From positions 1-58,948 of the forward strand of contig JAURYA010000056.1 of NCBI GenBank assembly GCA_030654155.1: 58,948 bases of DNA. The letters are read 5' to 3'. Below, piece after piece: positions 27,163 through 35,751 of the stretch. This DNA comes from Sulfurimonas sp. Its GTDB lineage: Bacteria; Campylobacterota; Campylobacteria; Campylobacterales; Sulfurimonadaceae. The notes below the pieces were generated by a model. It did no database searches. It saw only the letters and a list, made by a program, of their open reading frames with translations, and was not told where the DNA came from. The first letter of the stretch is position 1; each line of letters opens with the position of its first letter. Both the position numbers and the translations under genes were made by a program.

Positions 27163-28776
27163 TTGTCAGCAACTATGCAAATTTTTGATGATGTGCCAAT
27201 TCTGGATAAGGCGGCTCTTTATGAGCTGCTTTATCAAAGGTTTGAAGGCGAAGAAAAAAAACTCTCTCAAATCCCAAATCCTGCCCTGCTTCACGATGCC
27301 CCTAAAGCCGCTAAAAAAATAGCCGATGCCATAAGAGATGGCAAAAAGATAACACTTGTCGGCGATTATGATGTTGACGGAATCAGCGCAACAGCCATAA
27401 TGGTTGATTTTTTTAGACAGATTCCATATCCGTTGGATGCAATAATCCCGAACCGTTTCAGTGATGGCTATGGTGTGAGTCCTAATGTTTTAAAAAGAGT
27501 GGAAGCGGATTTAGTCATTACCGTGGATAACGGCATAACAGCTATTGAAGCGGCAGAGATTTGCAAAGAAAGAGGCATTGAGCTAATCATTACAGACCAT
27601 CATACGCCACTGGATACACTTCCTCACGCCTACGCAATAGTAAACCCAAAACTCTCTACATGCAATTATCCGTTTGAGGAGATATGCGGCGCACAGGTTG
27701 CATGGCTGCTTCTTGGGCTTCTCAAAAAAGAGTTAAACCTCGCCATCGATATGAAACAGTTCTTGGACATCCTCTCAATTGCGATTATCGCCGACATAAT
27801 GCCTCTTACGGATATGAATAGAACTCTGGTAAAAGAGGGGTTAAAAGTTTTAATGAGCTCGCAAAGAGCATCCTCTATTATAATAAGAGATTTTTTAAAC
27901 AAAAAAGTTATAACTTCTGAAGATATCGCTTTTCAGATTGCTCCCCGCATAAACTCGGCAGGAAGACTAGAAGATGCAAGCATCGCACTAAATTTTTTAA
28001 CAGCCGAGTCAATAAACGAAGCTTATGGGCAGTTTGAAAAACTAAACTCTCTTAATGAGCGAAGACGTGAATGGGAAGCCGAGACTACAAAAGAGGCTAT
28101 TGAGCTTGTAAACAATGATGACGCAGTTATAGTAGTAGCGAAAGAGGGGTGGCATGAGGGCGTTGTAGGGATTGTCGCCGCAAGACTTGTTGAGCACTTC
28201 TCAAAACCTGCAATCGTGCTCAGCGTAAAGGACGGTGTTGCAAAGGGAAGTGCCAGAAGCATAGGTAGCGTAAATATATATAAACTTATAAAAGAGAACG
28301 GTCACCTTTTAACTAAATTCGGCGGACACAAGATGGCAGCCGGACTTGGAGTAGATGAGCAAAATATAGACGGCTTTAGAAACGCCATAAACAAAAGTGC
28401 CGGAGCCATCAACCCTGATGATTTTAAATCGCTTGACAAAGTAATCGGAATACTTCCAAGCAGTGAGATAGACCTTGAGCTCTTAAATCTGCTTGAGAGT
28501 TTTGAACCTTACGGCGAGGCAAACTCCCGTCCGCTTTTTTTAATAAAAGATGCCCAGATACTAGAAACAAAAACTTTTGGAAAAGACAACTCCCACTCTA
28601 AAGTTACCCTTAGACAGTTTGCGCATGAAAGAAATGGTATAGAACTTATACAATTTAAAAAGATTATAAATGTTACTAGCGAAAAAAAATTAACATGTAG
28701 TTATCAAGTTACTAAAAATGAGTTTAACTCTAAAGTATCAGTACAGCTTATTATAAATAAAATATATAATTATTAA
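27163..28776 (+). CDS. recJ: Single-stranded-DNA-specific exonuclease RecJ
   Basis: A 537-residue DHH-family exonuclease that degrades single-stranded DNA 5' to 3' in repair and recombination. Motifs include DYDVDGISA, the DHH motif in ITDHHTP, and the DHHA1 GGHKMAAG stretch in the second half. The likely TTG start at 27163 follows AAAGAG and lies right after pyrG; the ATG at 27175 (MQIFD) is an alternative. The protein is a little shorter than E. coli RecJ (577). Confidence 0.93.
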   Translation: MSATMQIFDDVPILDKAALYELLYQRFEGEEKKLSQIPNPALLHDAPKAAKKIADAIRDGKKITLVGDYDVDGISATAIMVDFFRQIPYPLDAIIPNRFSDGYGVSPNVLKRVEADLVITVDNGITAIEAAEICKERGIELIITDHHTPLDTLPHAYAIVNPKLSTCNYPFEEICGAQVAWLLLGLLKKELNLAIDMKQFLDILSIAIIADIMPLTDMNRTLVKEGLKVLMSSQRASSIIIRDFLNKKVITSEDIAFQIAPRINSAGRLEDASIALNFLTAESINEAYGQFEKLNSLNERRREWEAETTKEAIELVNNDDAVIVVAKEGWHEGVVGIVAARLVEHFSKPAIVLSVKDGVAKGSARSIGSVNIYKLIKENGHLLTKFGGHKMAAGLGVDEQNIDGFRNAINKSAGAINPDDFKSLDKVIGILPSSEIDLELLNLLESFEPYGEANSRPLFLIKDAQILETKTFGKDNSHSKVTLRQFAHERNGIELIQFKKIINVTSEKKLTCSYQVTKNEFNSKVSVQLIINKIYNY

Positions 28777-28908
28777 ACAAAATTTCCTTCACAAACTGAT
28801 ACATAAACACCTAAAATAGCATTAAACTTATAAAAATATTAATGTTTAAAACTATCTTAAGCTGCAAAGATGTAAAATTGATAACTTTATCACAAAAAAA
28901 GGAAATTC

Positions 28909-30390
28909 ATGAAAAAGAACAAGATCTTAGAAGAGATTTTAAACGAAGTAGACAAACATCCTGAGATTATGTCTCGCCGTGAGGCTTTAAAATACTTAAC
29001 AATGTCACCATTGGCAGCGTCTGTAATAGCAAGTGCTTCTGTTGGTACTTCAACTGCAGTTGCATCTTCTGATGTAAAAGGTAAAATCGTTATTATTGGT
29101 GGCGGTTTAGCTGGTATGAGTACGGCTGCTCGCCTTAACAATACTATTTCAAATGCAGATATAACTGTAATTGAGCCAGATCCTATATCTGTTTCTTACC
29201 AACCAGGTCAAACATTGATTGCAGGCGGTATTTGGAAACTAGATGATATCGTTTACAAAAGAGATGATTTTGTTCCAAACGGTGTTAAACTAATCAAAGG
29301 CAGTGTTACAGCAGTTGATTCTGACAACAATAAAGTTGTTGTTGACGGAAACCAAGATGTTACTTATGATCAACTAATAGTTGCTGCCGGTGCAAACCTT
29401 AACTACAAAGCTATTAAAGGTATCGAAGGCGAGATAACATCATCTGGAGCAGATAATGCTGCTACTAAGCAAACTATCACTAAAAATGGTCTTCACTCTC
29501 TTTATTTCCAAGATGGTGCTGTTGCAACATGGCAAGGTATTCAAGAGTTAATTACTAAAGCTAAAGCGCATACAGGTGCAGAAAAATTACAAGCACTGTT
29601 TACTCACCCTAGAGGGGCGTTAAAATGTGGTGGTGCTCCAATGAAAATTATGTACCTTACACATGCTCGTCTTGTTGAGGCTGGCGTTCGTGATAAAGTA
29701 GAACTTACTTTCAATACTGACGGCGGAGTGCTATTTGGAATTCCTGAATATAATGATGCAGTTGTTAAACAATTTGAGGCAAGAGGCTTCAAATGGAACT
29801 TTAAACACACTCTAGCAGAAGTAGATGCGGCTGGCAAAACAGCAACATTCAACAAATGGAAAATGGAGAAACAAGAATCTGAAGATGAGATGGGCGAAAA
29901 AATCGTAAAAGAGGTAGAGGTCAGCGAGCCAGTTACATTCAAATATGACTTTATGCATATCGCTCCTCCGATGAAAGCGCCGGATGCTGTAGGTAAATCA
30001 AAAATCGGTTCTGCTGCAGGTGGATGGATTGCTGTTAACAAAGAGACTCTACAAAGCAGTTTCTTTCCAAATGTTTGGGCAGTAGGTGACTGTGCAGGTG
30101 TTCCAATGGGTAAAACTGGCGGTTCAGCGCGTAAGCAGTACAAAATTGTTGTTGATAACATGATCTCTGTTATGGGTGGCAAAGAGCCAACAGCTAAATA
30201 TGATGGATACACTGTTTGTCCACTTATTACAGGTATCGGTACTGTTATGATGGCTGAGTTCAACTGGACTAAAAAACCAACTCCTTCATTCCCATTAGAC
30301 CCAACTAAAGAGAGATGGATTATGTGGTTGTTAAAAGTTTATCTTCTTAAACCAATGACAATATACGGTATGCTTTCTGGTAGAGCATAA
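28909..30390 (+). CDS. sqr: Sulfide:quinone oxidoreductase-like flavoprotein with a Tat signal
   Basis: A 493-residue FAD oxidoreductase. Following about 55 residues with a Tat-like motif (SRREALKYL and a hydrophobic stretch), the dinucleotide motif VIIGGGLAGMS begins near residue 61. The two catalytic-type Cys are in ALKCGGAPMK and TVCPLITG, and AVGDCAGVP is the FAD-binding block. SQR oxidises sulfide at the periplasmic membrane face and reduces quinone. The YLLKPMTIYGMLSGRA tail resembles an SQR/FCSD membrane anchor. Flavocytochrome c sulfide dehydrogenase flavoprotein is the main alternative, but no cytochrome gene is adjacent. Confidence 0.85.
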   Translation: MKKNKILEEILNEVDKHPEIMSRREALKYLTMSPLAASVIASASVGTSTAVASSDVKGKIVIIGGGLAGMSTAARLNNTISNADITVIEPDPISVSYQPGQTLIAGGIWKLDDIVYKRDDFVPNGVKLIKGSVTAVDSDNNKVVVDGNQDVTYDQLIVAAGANLNYKAIKGIEGEITSSGADNAATKQTITKNGLHSLYFQDGAVATWQGIQELITKAKAHTGAEKLQALFTHPRGALKCGGAPMKIMYLTHARLVEAGVRDKVELTFNTDGGVLFGIPEYNDAVVKQFEARGFKWNFKHTLAEVDAAGKTATFNKWKMEKQESEDEMGEKIVKEVEVSEPVTFKYDFMHIAPPMKAPDAVGKSKIGSAAGGWIAVNKETLQSSFFPNVWAVGDCAGVPMGKTGGSARKQYKIVVDNMISVMGGKEPTAKYDGYTVCPLITGIGTVMMAEFNWTKKPTPSFPLDPTKERWIMWLLKVYLLKPMTIYGMLSGRA

Positions 30391-30401
30391 CCAAACTTTC
30401 T

Positions 30402-30424
30402 AATCCTCCTCCCTTTGGAGGATT
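30402..30424 (+). terminator. Terminator after the SQR-like gene
   Basis: AATCCTCC (30402-30409) and GGAGGATT (30417-30424) form an 8-bp stem with a seven-base loop, 12 bases after the stop codon. The T-run is short, so the case for full termination is moderate. Confidence 0.65.
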
Positions 30425-30484
30425 TACCTTATATAACTCATAATATCCCTCACAACTAAATTTAATACAAAAATAGGAGTCAAG

Positions 30485-31459
30485 ATGAAAAAAATTGCCT
30501 TTTTAGCTTCAATTGCTATGGCATATACATTATCACTAAATGCCTTTACGTTAGGAAAGCTTGGTGATTTTAAATTTGAGAAAGTTAATCAATATGTTTG
30601 GATTATGCATGGTCCACCGGAGAACCCAAGCGTTGAGAATGAAGGCTTTATGAATAACCCGTCGTTTGTAGAGGGTAAGAACGGTACTATTGTAATTGAC
30701 CCGGGTGGAAACTACAATGTCGGTAAAAAAATTGTCGCTGAATATAAAAAAGTTACGAATAAGCCTGTGCTTGCTATTTTGAATACACACAAGCATGGAG
30801 ACCACTGGTTTGCCGGCAAAGCATTTGCTGAAGCATATCCAGATGCACAAAGCTATGCTCATCCAAATATGATTAAGGCTTCAATAGACGGCGAAGCTAG
30901 AAATTGGTACAACATTTTAGAAGGTCTTTCAAAAAATCTAAAAGGTACTGATGGACCGTTTCCTTTTCCGACAAAAGTCTTACAAGACGGCGATGTACTT
31001 AAAGTTGACGGACATACTTTTAGAGTATTTCATCCGGAGCGCGCACACACAGATACGGATATCTTAATAGAACACGTAGAATCAAAAACACTGTGGCTGG
31101 GTGATAACCTTATGGATTGCCGTCTTGGCGGCATGGATGAGAGTTCTAGCATATATGGAAATATAGAACTTCTTGAAGATATCCTTGCTCAAAGAAACGG
31201 TTACAAAAAATATGACCTTTATGTTCCTGGGCACGGTCCATCAAATGAAATGCATAAAGTAATTGATCCTTTTTTAAACTACTTTAAAACCGTTTTAAAA
31301 TGGGCTAAGAAAGCTTATGATGAAGGAAAAGAAACTTATGAGGTCAAGGAAAATGTAGCTGCAGAGCTAAAAGATTATCAAGAGTGGGATGAATTTGACC
31401 GCCAAATGGGCAAACATCTTATTAAAGCATTCTCTGAAGTAGAAGCAAAAGATTTCTAA
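30485..31459 (+). CDS. Secreted metallo-beta-lactamase-fold hydrolase
   Basis: A 324-residue protein with a Sec signal (KIAFLASIAMAYTLSLNA) and a metallo-beta-lactamase fold. The metal motif HKHGDH is at residues 102-107; ERAHTDTD, LWLGDNLMD and VPGHGPS carry the remaining ligands. It resembles SoxH-like and quinoprotein-relay-like hydrolases. It follows the SQR gene, separated by a terminator, and belongs to the same sulfur-rich neighbourhood as the other MBL protein at 1946-2929. Substrate unknown. Confidence 0.8.
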   Translation: MKKIAFLASIAMAYTLSLNAFTLGKLGDFKFEKVNQYVWIMHGPPENPSVENEGFMNNPSFVEGKNGTIVIDPGGNYNVGKKIVAEYKKVTNKPVLAILNTHKHGDHWFAGKAFAEAYPDAQSYAHPNMIKASIDGEARNWYNILEGLSKNLKGTDGPFPFPTKVLQDGDVLKVDGHTFRVFHPERAHTDTDILIEHVESKTLWLGDNLMDCRLGGMDESSSIYGNIELLEDILAQRNGYKKYDLYVPGHGPSNEMHKVIDPFLNYFKTVLKWAKKAYDEGKETYEVKENVAAELKDYQEWDEFDRQMGKHLIKAFSEVEAKDF

Positions 31460-31463
31460 TATA

Positions 31464-31488
31464 TTTGAGCCATTTAAAATGGCTCAAA
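31464..31488 (+). terminator. 12-bp palindromic hairpin after the MBL-fold gene
   Basis: TTTGAGCCATTT (31464-31475), one base, AAATGGCTCAAA (31477-31488): a perfect inverted repeat five bases after the stop. No clear T-run follows. Right behind it, at 31494-31504, stands GCGTAACATCA, identical over 11 bases to the right flank of the structured repeat copy B. Confidence 0.6.
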
Positions 31489-31546
31489 CTCCGCGTAACA
31501 TCACAACTTTCAGTTCAAATACTACATTTTTAATCTATAATATTTA

Positions 31547-33688
31547 ATGCTTAAAATATATGAATGCCAAATAGCCAAGTCTGATATTACGGGATTAAAA
31601 GTCTTAAACGGCTCACTAGTTGCCTACAATACCAAATTTCACGGAATCAAAATATTTGACTTTGATGAGTGTGATGTTAAAAAAAGCATTGCCAACATGT
31701 ACCTTAATTCAGATGTTAGCATCTGCGCTTTTAGCCCAAATTCAGAGCTATTTGCTTTTGTAAACAACAAAACCATCTATATTCTTGATATAGAGACTAA
31801 AGAGATAGCTCACACAATTGAGATAAACGACGAAGAGATAGAGATTATAAGCTTTGATCCATCCTCTATGTACATTATTGCCGGAAGCAAAAACGGCAGA
31901 GTGCTGCAATATAAAACAAACCAGTCATCCCTGCTCTCAAGGCTCTGTTCCTTCCCATACAACAGAGAAGATATAGACTCAAAAACCAATGATAACAAAA
32001 ATTTTGTAAGCGCTTTTGCTTTTTACAAAAACAGATTTGCATGCAGCGGTTATGGCGGTGCAATCTTTATAATCGACCTGCAAACACAGGCAAACAAAAA
32101 TGTTATTACTTATAATAAAAATCGCATTGATGTTATGCTGTTTTTGGATGAAAACAGACTTGTTTGTGGAAAAAGCGATGGGGTTATTTATATAATTTCC
32201 ACAAATGAAGACCAGAGTTATAAAAGCATACAAACGCCTATTTTAGGAATTAAACAGATACTTATAATGTCAAATCCAAACTATATTATGGTTGTTGGCA
32301 GATCAAATATAGTCACGATAGTAGATGTAAAAAATTATAAAATTACGCACAGCAAATATATAGAGTTGGATGCCAATATAAATATGGTTGATATTGTCAA
32401 AGGCGACTCTTTGGCGGTTGCGCTGGTGAATAATAAAATTTTACATGTAGAACTCCCCGGAATTTCAAAATTAAGGTCGCTGATTGCCCATAACTCTTTG
32501 GAAGCAGCATTCGAGCTGATAACTAAAGAGCCTATGCTACAAGGCTCAAATGAGCATAAAATGCTTGAAGAGAGATTTGAGAAGAGTTATGATGAGGCTA
32601 CAAAAGCCCTTATTAACCAAAATATAGCTCACGCTCTCCAGATTTTAGATATATACAAAGATGTGAAATCAAAACAGCTTAAGATAAAAGAGCTTTTTGA
32701 TGCTTTTAAAAACTATCTTAGATTTCAAGCTCTCTTTTTGGAGAAAAAATATGCCATAGCCTATGCAATGTGCTCTAAGTATGAGCCTCTCAAGAAGACG
32801 GTGCAGTACAAAAAAATGGAGCAGGTTTTTAGACTTGCTTTCTCAAACGCACAAAGACACATATTGCAAAACAATATTGCGGGTGCTAGAGCACTCTTAG
32901 TAGAGTACAACACTGTAATCTCAAAAAAACCGCTTATAAAGCTGCTGCTTACCCAAAACAGAGAGTTCGTAGAGCTGTTAAAAGCGATTCAAAAGAGAGA
33001 TTTTAAAACTATCAATAAGCTTATAAGCACAAATGAACTCTTCAAGCAGATTCCAAACTACATCGCTCTAAACAACCAGATAGAAGAGACTTTACAAGAG
33101 ATAGAAGCAAATATAAAGAGCGGCGAGATAGAGAGTGCAAAAAAACTCCTTCTAAGTGTTAATGAGGTTCCGGACGTTTCACAAAGGGTAGAGCAGCTAC
33201 AAACAAAATGCAAATATGTCCTCTCCCTGCAAAAAGCCTATGAAGAGAGTGATTTTAAGGGCTGTTATGAGATTTTAGATCTGCATAAATACCTAAGAAC
33301 GGTGGAGCTTGGGGTACTTTTAGAAAACCACTGGTCAAAGCTTATGCAAAAGTGTGAAGAGTACGCACTTGAGGGAAACATAAGAGATATTAAAAAAACG
33401 CTCGGTGAGCTTATCGGCCTATATAGCAGACGCAATAAAATTGGAGATCTCTTAAGGGTTAGTTTTCATGTAAGGATTAACACTCTGCTAAATAAAAAAG
33501 ATTTTAAGGGTGCGGAGGCAATCATCTACACCTACATAGATATTTTTGGCATAGACAGCGAGATTGCTCAGATTATGAAAAAATTTGAAAAAATTTCAGC
33601 ACACAAACTAGCCATCACAGAAGCTCAAACTCAAAGACCAAGAAGAGACAGCTGGAGAGATTTCGATATTATTACGAAGAGCTCATAA
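31547..33688 (+). CDS. Large WD40-like repeat protein with helical C-terminus
   Basis: A 713-residue cytoplasmic protein with no signal or membrane segments. The first 310 residues look like a beta-propeller of WD40-type blades (SICAFSPNSELFAFVNNKTIYILDIET and similar repeats). From about 315 onward it is mostly alpha-helical with charged residues, reminiscent of TPR or coiled scaffolds. It is not a recognised enzyme. It converges on fliI and the two coding regions overlap by 17 bases, which makes coordinated function possible but does not show it. A scaffold role is the plain guess. Confidence 0.65.
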   Translation: MLKIYECQIAKSDITGLKVLNGSLVAYNTKFHGIKIFDFDECDVKKSIANMYLNSDVSICAFSPNSELFAFVNNKTIYILDIETKEIAHTIEINDEEIEIISFDPSSMYIIAGSKNGRVLQYKTNQSSLLSRLCSFPYNREDIDSKTNDNKNFVSAFAFYKNRFACSGYGGAIFIIDLQTQANKNVITYNKNRIDVMLFLDENRLVCGKSDGVIYIISTNEDQSYKSIQTPILGIKQILIMSNPNYIMVVGRSNIVTIVDVKNYKITHSKYIELDANINMVDIVKGDSLAVALVNNKILHVELPGISKLRSLIAHNSLEAAFELITKEPMLQGSNEHKMLEERFEKSYDEATKALINQNIAHALQILDIYKDVKSKQLKIKELFDAFKNYLRFQALFLEKKYAIAYAMCSKYEPLKKTVQYKKMEQVFRLAFSNAQRHILQNNIAGARALLVEYNTVISKKPLIKLLLTQNREFVELLKAIQKRDFKTINKLISTNELFKQIPNYIALNNQIEETLQEIEANIKSGEIESAKKLLLSVNEVPDVSQRVEQLQTKCKYVLSLQKAYEESDFKGCYEILDLHKYLRTVELGVLLENHWSKLMQKCEEYALEGNIRDIKKTLGELIGLYSRRNKIGDLLRVSFHVRINTLLNKKDFKGAEAIIYTYIDIFGIDSEIAQIMKKFEKISAHKLAITEAQTQRPRRDSWRDFDIITKSS

Positions 33689-34982
33689 GCTTTAAAAGAC
33701 TATTTACGGTCTCGTCAAATTCACTCTTATACATTGAATTTTGAATTAAAAAATTCTCCATATCCTTTTTCTTATTTATCGCTTCATCCAGCTCAGGGTC
33801 ACTCCCTTTTAAATAAGCACCGATACGGATAAGAACCTCATTCTCTTTTAAAAGCGTGTAGAGTCTTCTAAACTTCAGCACAGCCTTTAGATGCTCAGGC
33901 GAAATTATATCGTTCATAACCCTTGAGGCGGAGTTTAAAATGTGAACGGGAGGATATATACCAAAGTCCGTAAGTTCGCGGGATAGCACGATGTGACCGT
34001 CCAAAATAGAGCGTGATTGGTCGGCAATCGGGTCGCTCATATCATCTCCCTCAACAAGGATTGTAAAAAAGGCGGTTATGGAACCTTTCCCCTCCTCTTT
34101 TCCGGCACGCTCCATTAACTGCGGAAGAAGCGTCAAAGAAGATGGCGGATAACCTTTTGAGGTTGGCGGTTCACCAAGAGCAAGCCCTATCTCTCTTTGA
34201 GCCATCGCAAATCTTGTAACGGAGTCCATAATAAAAAGAACATCCAAACCCTCATCCTTAAAATGCTCTGCGACACTCATAGCAGCAAATGCGCCATATT
34301 TTCTCATCAAAGGAGAGTCGTCAGAGGTTGCCACGACTATAACCGTATTTTCTAAATTCCCTCCGAGATTCTTCTCTATAAATTCAGGAACCTCTCTGCC
34401 ACGCTCGCCGATAAGTGCAACTACTTTTATAGGAGCGTTCGCACCACGCACAATCATCCCCATCAGGGTTGATTTTCCGACACCGCTTCCAGCAAAAATT
34501 CCTAGCTTTTGACCTTTTCCGCAAGTTAAAAGCCCATCAATACTCTTTACTCCGACACTAAACACCTCATTTATCATGCCGCGCTTCATTGCGGCTATCG
34601 GAGCTTTAATTATCGGAGAAAATTTTGTGTTGCTTACACTCCCTTTTCCATCAATCGGTCTCATAAAAGGGTCAACTACTCTTCCTAAAAGAGATGAGCC
34701 TACCGGAATGTTCAAACCGGTCTGATCCAAAAATACCCTGTCACCGGAACAAAACCCCTCAACAAAACTAAACGGCGTAATGAAAAATGTGCTGCCGTCA
34801 ATCTCGGTAACCATTCCTATGGTCTCTTGATTTGTGTCGTTTGAGATAATTTTTACAATATCGCTAATACTGACTTTTAATCCGTGGGCAGTGATAACGG
34901 TTGCGTTTATTTTAACAACTTCGCCAAATGCAACCGAATATTTTTTATCTGAGATTTTTTCTTTGAGTGAAGCAAGAGGCAT
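33672..34982 (-). CDS. fliI: Flagellum-specific ATPase FliI
   Basis: A 436-residue ATPase that energises the flagellar type III export apparatus. It shows Walker A GSGVGKST, ALIGERGREVPEF, the LFIMDSVTRFAMAQREIGLALGEPPTSKGYPPS block and the SRSILDGHIVLSRELTD stretch, all in order. These distinguish it from the F1 beta subunit; VscN-type secretion ATPases are close relatives, but no other secretion genes stand nearby. Shine-Dalgarno GGAG lies upstream. No other flagellar gene is in this window. Confidence 0.93.
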   Translation of the reverse strand: MPLASLKEKISDKKYSVAFGEVVKINATVITAHGLKVSISDIVKIISNDTNQETIGMVTEIDGSTFFITPFSFVEGFCSGDRVFLDQTGLNIPVGSSLLGRVVDPFMRPIDGKGSVSNTKFSPIIKAPIAAMKRGMINEVFSVGVKSIDGLLTCGKGQKLGIFAGSGVGKSTLMGMIVRGANAPIKVVALIGERGREVPEFIEKNLGGNLENTVIVVATSDDSPLMRKYGAFAAMSVAEHFKDEGLDVLFIMDSVTRFAMAQREIGLALGEPPTSKGYPPSSLTLLPQLMERAGKEEGKGSITAFFTILVEGDDMSDPIADQSRSILDGHIVLSRELTDFGIYPPVHILNSASRVMNDIISPEHLKAVLKFRRLYTLLKENEVLIRIGAYLKGSDPELDEAINKKKDMENFLIQNSMYKSEFDETVNSLLKLMSSS

Positions 34983-35009
34983 TAAAAATCTCCTTGATTG
35001 ATGAAAAGC

Positions 35010-35594
35010 TTAATAACGCGAACCATTCGGAGAGTTTATTAAAGAGAAAAACTCGCTTCTTGTTTTTTCATCTTTTTTAAACAATCCGCGAAGAGCAGAA
35101 GATGTAGTTGTCGAGTTAATTTTCTCAACCCCTCTCATCTCCATGCACATATGTCGCGCCTGAATCACGACAGCAACACCTTTTGGCTCAATCGTGCTCA
35201 TAATCGCATCTGCTATCTGTTCAGTCAACTGCTCTTGTATCTGCATACGGCGCGCAAAAACATTCACAACACGAGGGATTTTTGAGAGTCCGACCACTTT
35301 GCCGTTTGGTATATATGCTACGTGCACACGCCCGATAATAGGAAGAAGATGATGTTCACATGTAGAGTAAAACTCTATATCTTTTAAAAGAACCATCTCA
35401 TCATTTGAGCTTGTAAACAGTGCAGATTTCAGTATCTCTTGCGGGTCTTCTTTATAACCGCCGAAGATGAACTCGTAAGCTTTTTTAACTCTTTGCGGAG
35501 TTTTTAAAAGTCCCTCCCTGGTAGGATTTTCCCCGACATGAAGCATCATACACTTTACTGCATCTTCAAATTCTGTATCTTGTTTATCTGACAA
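35010..35594 (-). CDS. folE: GTP cyclohydrolase I
   Basis: A 194-residue enzyme that opens GTP to dihydroneopterin triphosphate, the first step to folate and, through QueD, to queuosine. The zinc-site block [25 protein letters not shown] and the later [11 protein letters not shown] stretch match the family. It is read toward fliI with a gap of 27 bases and may be cotranscribed. The final QueF gene of the window (58633 on) belongs to the same pteridine/queuosine branch but lies far away. Confidence 0.95.
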   Translation of the reverse strand: MSDKQDTEFEDAVKCMMLHVGENPTREGLLKTPQRVKKAYEFIFGGYKEDPQEILKSALFTSSNDEMVLLKDIEFYSTCEHHLLPIIGRVHVAYIPNGKVVGLSKIPRVVNVFARRMQIQEQLTEQIADAIMSTIEPKGVAVVIQARHMCMEMRGVEKINSTTTSSALRGLFKKDEKTRSEFFSLINSPNGSRY

Positions 35595-35751
35595 TGTTAT
35601 ACCTTTGAAAGTTTTAATAGCGATAGGGTATCAAGAAATAGCTGAGAAGTTTATGTAATTTAATTTATATTTGTATTTGTTGCGGTTTGTATGAAAGATT
35701 TGGTTTTTCTATCACCCTAGTACCAAAAAGTATAGGGCAAAAGAAAAGATT
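35595..35751. other. Gap between folE and the RNase J gene
   Basis: This 157-base gap holds a bulged hairpin with CCCTA/TAGGG arms near 35715-35737, just after the RNase J stop as read on the minus strand; it may be a terminator. Nothing else clear is seen. Confidence 0.35.
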
